Assembly: GCA_021826565.1 (NCBI GenBank)
Contig: JAKAZJ010000125.1
Span: forward strand, 1-6,349
Length of the DNA: 6,349 nucleotides
Direction of reading: 5' to 3'
DNA from: Pseudomonadota bacterium
Lineage (GTDB): Bacteria > Pseudomonadota > Alphaproteobacteria > Acetobacterales > Acetobacteraceae
Shown: positions 5,956-6,349 of the stretch, one piece after another
Position numbering within the stretch: position 1 is the first letter of the stretch
How the letters are laid out: each line of letters opens with the position of its first letter
Notes under the pieces: model-generated
Seen by the model: the letters and a program-made list of their open reading frames with translations, nothing else
Told to the model about the DNA's origin: nothing
Database searches by the model: none
Position numbers and translations under genes: made by a program

Positions 5956-6342
5956 ATGTGGGTATACAGGAGTGCGCAAAGAGATTGACTGCCGCCCTCA
6001 CGCGAACAGGAATCTTTTGTGTGAATCCTTTTTCTCGTTGATAGACGAGGGGGGTGACGTCAGATTATCCTGGCCACGGCCCCCTCCCCACCATGCCATT
6101 TACCCTTTGGGTCGCGGCAATCGACCGGTCGGGCGAAGCGCCAACATGCGCGTAAAAAAAACTTCCTCCCGCTCGATAACCCATCTCTCACGGTCGGCAT
6201 TGATAACGAGAGATATCCCGGTCGCGGTCACACCCGGACGATCATCCCGTATGCCGATGCCAACCAGTATACCAGCACCAATGTCTGTTGGATGATCGAA
6301 GCCGATACGGTGGGATCTCGTACCGGCGACGAGGCCGAGTAA
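5956..6342 (+). pseudogene. Decayed GGDEF (diguanylate cyclase) domain gene
   Basis: Scattered pieces of a GGDEF domain follow one another in the right order on the plus strand. From 5956 one frame reads YRSAQRD and then a TGA (5986-5988) where DPLTGL is expected. The next frame (6002-6019) continues ANRNLL, the standard domain opening. At 6184-6303 the first frame returns with SLTVGIDNERYPGRGHTRTI and then ADANQYTSTNVCWMIEA. This aligns with the family's TVSIGIARYPGHG...ADAALYxSKNAGRNR; many differences are single-base changes (for example GGC for AGC, GAT for GGT, TGG for CGG). It ends in TAA at 6340-6342. The GGDEF signature itself is not legible around 6071-6095, and the NR-to-GRNR distance is about 95 codons instead of about 155, so the middle is deleted. 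Two or more frameshifts, two stops and an 8-A run (6154-6161) mark it as dead. No diguanylate cyclase activity is expected. Confidence 0.6.
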
Positions 6343-6349
6343 AACTAGG

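Noticed and set aside
5972..6295. Plus-strand open frame of 107 codons from a GTG taken as an intact small gene
   Set aside because: The possible ribosome site touches the GTG, and only the ANRNLL part makes sense. The remainder is out of frame with the later GGDEF piece, so a pseudogene explains it better.
6100..6348. Minus-strand open frame running off the right edge (contains HPTDIGAGILVGIGIRDD)
   Set aside because: It looks protein-like but is in codon register with the plus-strand GGDEF remains, so it mirrors their codon structure. Third-position GC is higher on the plus strand, and the plus strand aligns with a known domain.
1..6349. CRISPR array, intact insertion sequence or toxin-antitoxin pair
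   Set aside because: I found no regularly spaced repeats, no transposase motifs, and no short paired genes with such features.

Overview
The window looks like a chromosomal segment of a high-GC alphaproteobacterium, most likely Rhodospirillales/Acetobacteraceae. This rests on the gene order rpsM-rpsK-rpoA-rplQ without rpsD, the alphaproteobacterial style of the RpoA C-terminal tail (NxPPEN-like, ending DEPF), the L17 opening [14 protein letters not shown], and strongly GC-biased third codon positions. The lineage call is inference from remembered family features, not from a search.

Layout. (1) 1-2353, minus strand: the alpha operon, read right to left as rpsM (S13), rpsK (S11), rpoA (RNA polymerase alpha) and rplQ (L17, cut by the left edge). 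The gap between rpsK and rpoA carries two back-to-back GC-rich hairpins. A candidate promoter and structured leader lie upstream of rpsM; the -35 box overlaps the stop codon of the next gene, so the alpha operon here probably has its own promoter. (2) 2507-3487, minus strand: a D-isomer-specific 2-hydroxyacid dehydrogenase with the Arg/Glu/His catalytic set. (3) 3590-4990, plus strand: an MmgE/PrpD superfamily protein divergent from the dehydrogenase across a 102-base spacer. (4) 5081-5494, minus strand: a small secreted protein with an OmpA-C-like peptidoglycan-binding domain, convergent with the PrpD gene over a strong hairpin. (5) 5495-6349: no intact gene. It holds an orphan rho-independent terminator (plus strand), a D-arm-less tRNA-Ser(GCU)-like relic (minus strand) inside a larger inverted repeat, an AT-rich patch of about 34% GC, and a decayed GGDEF (diguanylate cyclase) pseudogene broken by stops, frameshifts and an internal deletion.

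How it fits together. The left third is translation and transcription housekeeping. The middle is a small metabolic pair, possibly in 2-hydroxy/tricarboxylic acid metabolism, with no sequence proof of substrate. The right end looks like a decayed insertion or rearrangement zone: tRNA fragment, base-composition shift and dead signalling gene side by side. I see no CRISPR array, no intact mobile element and no convincing new multi-gene system. The most unusual items are the tRNA-Ser-like relic and the GGDEF remains next to it.
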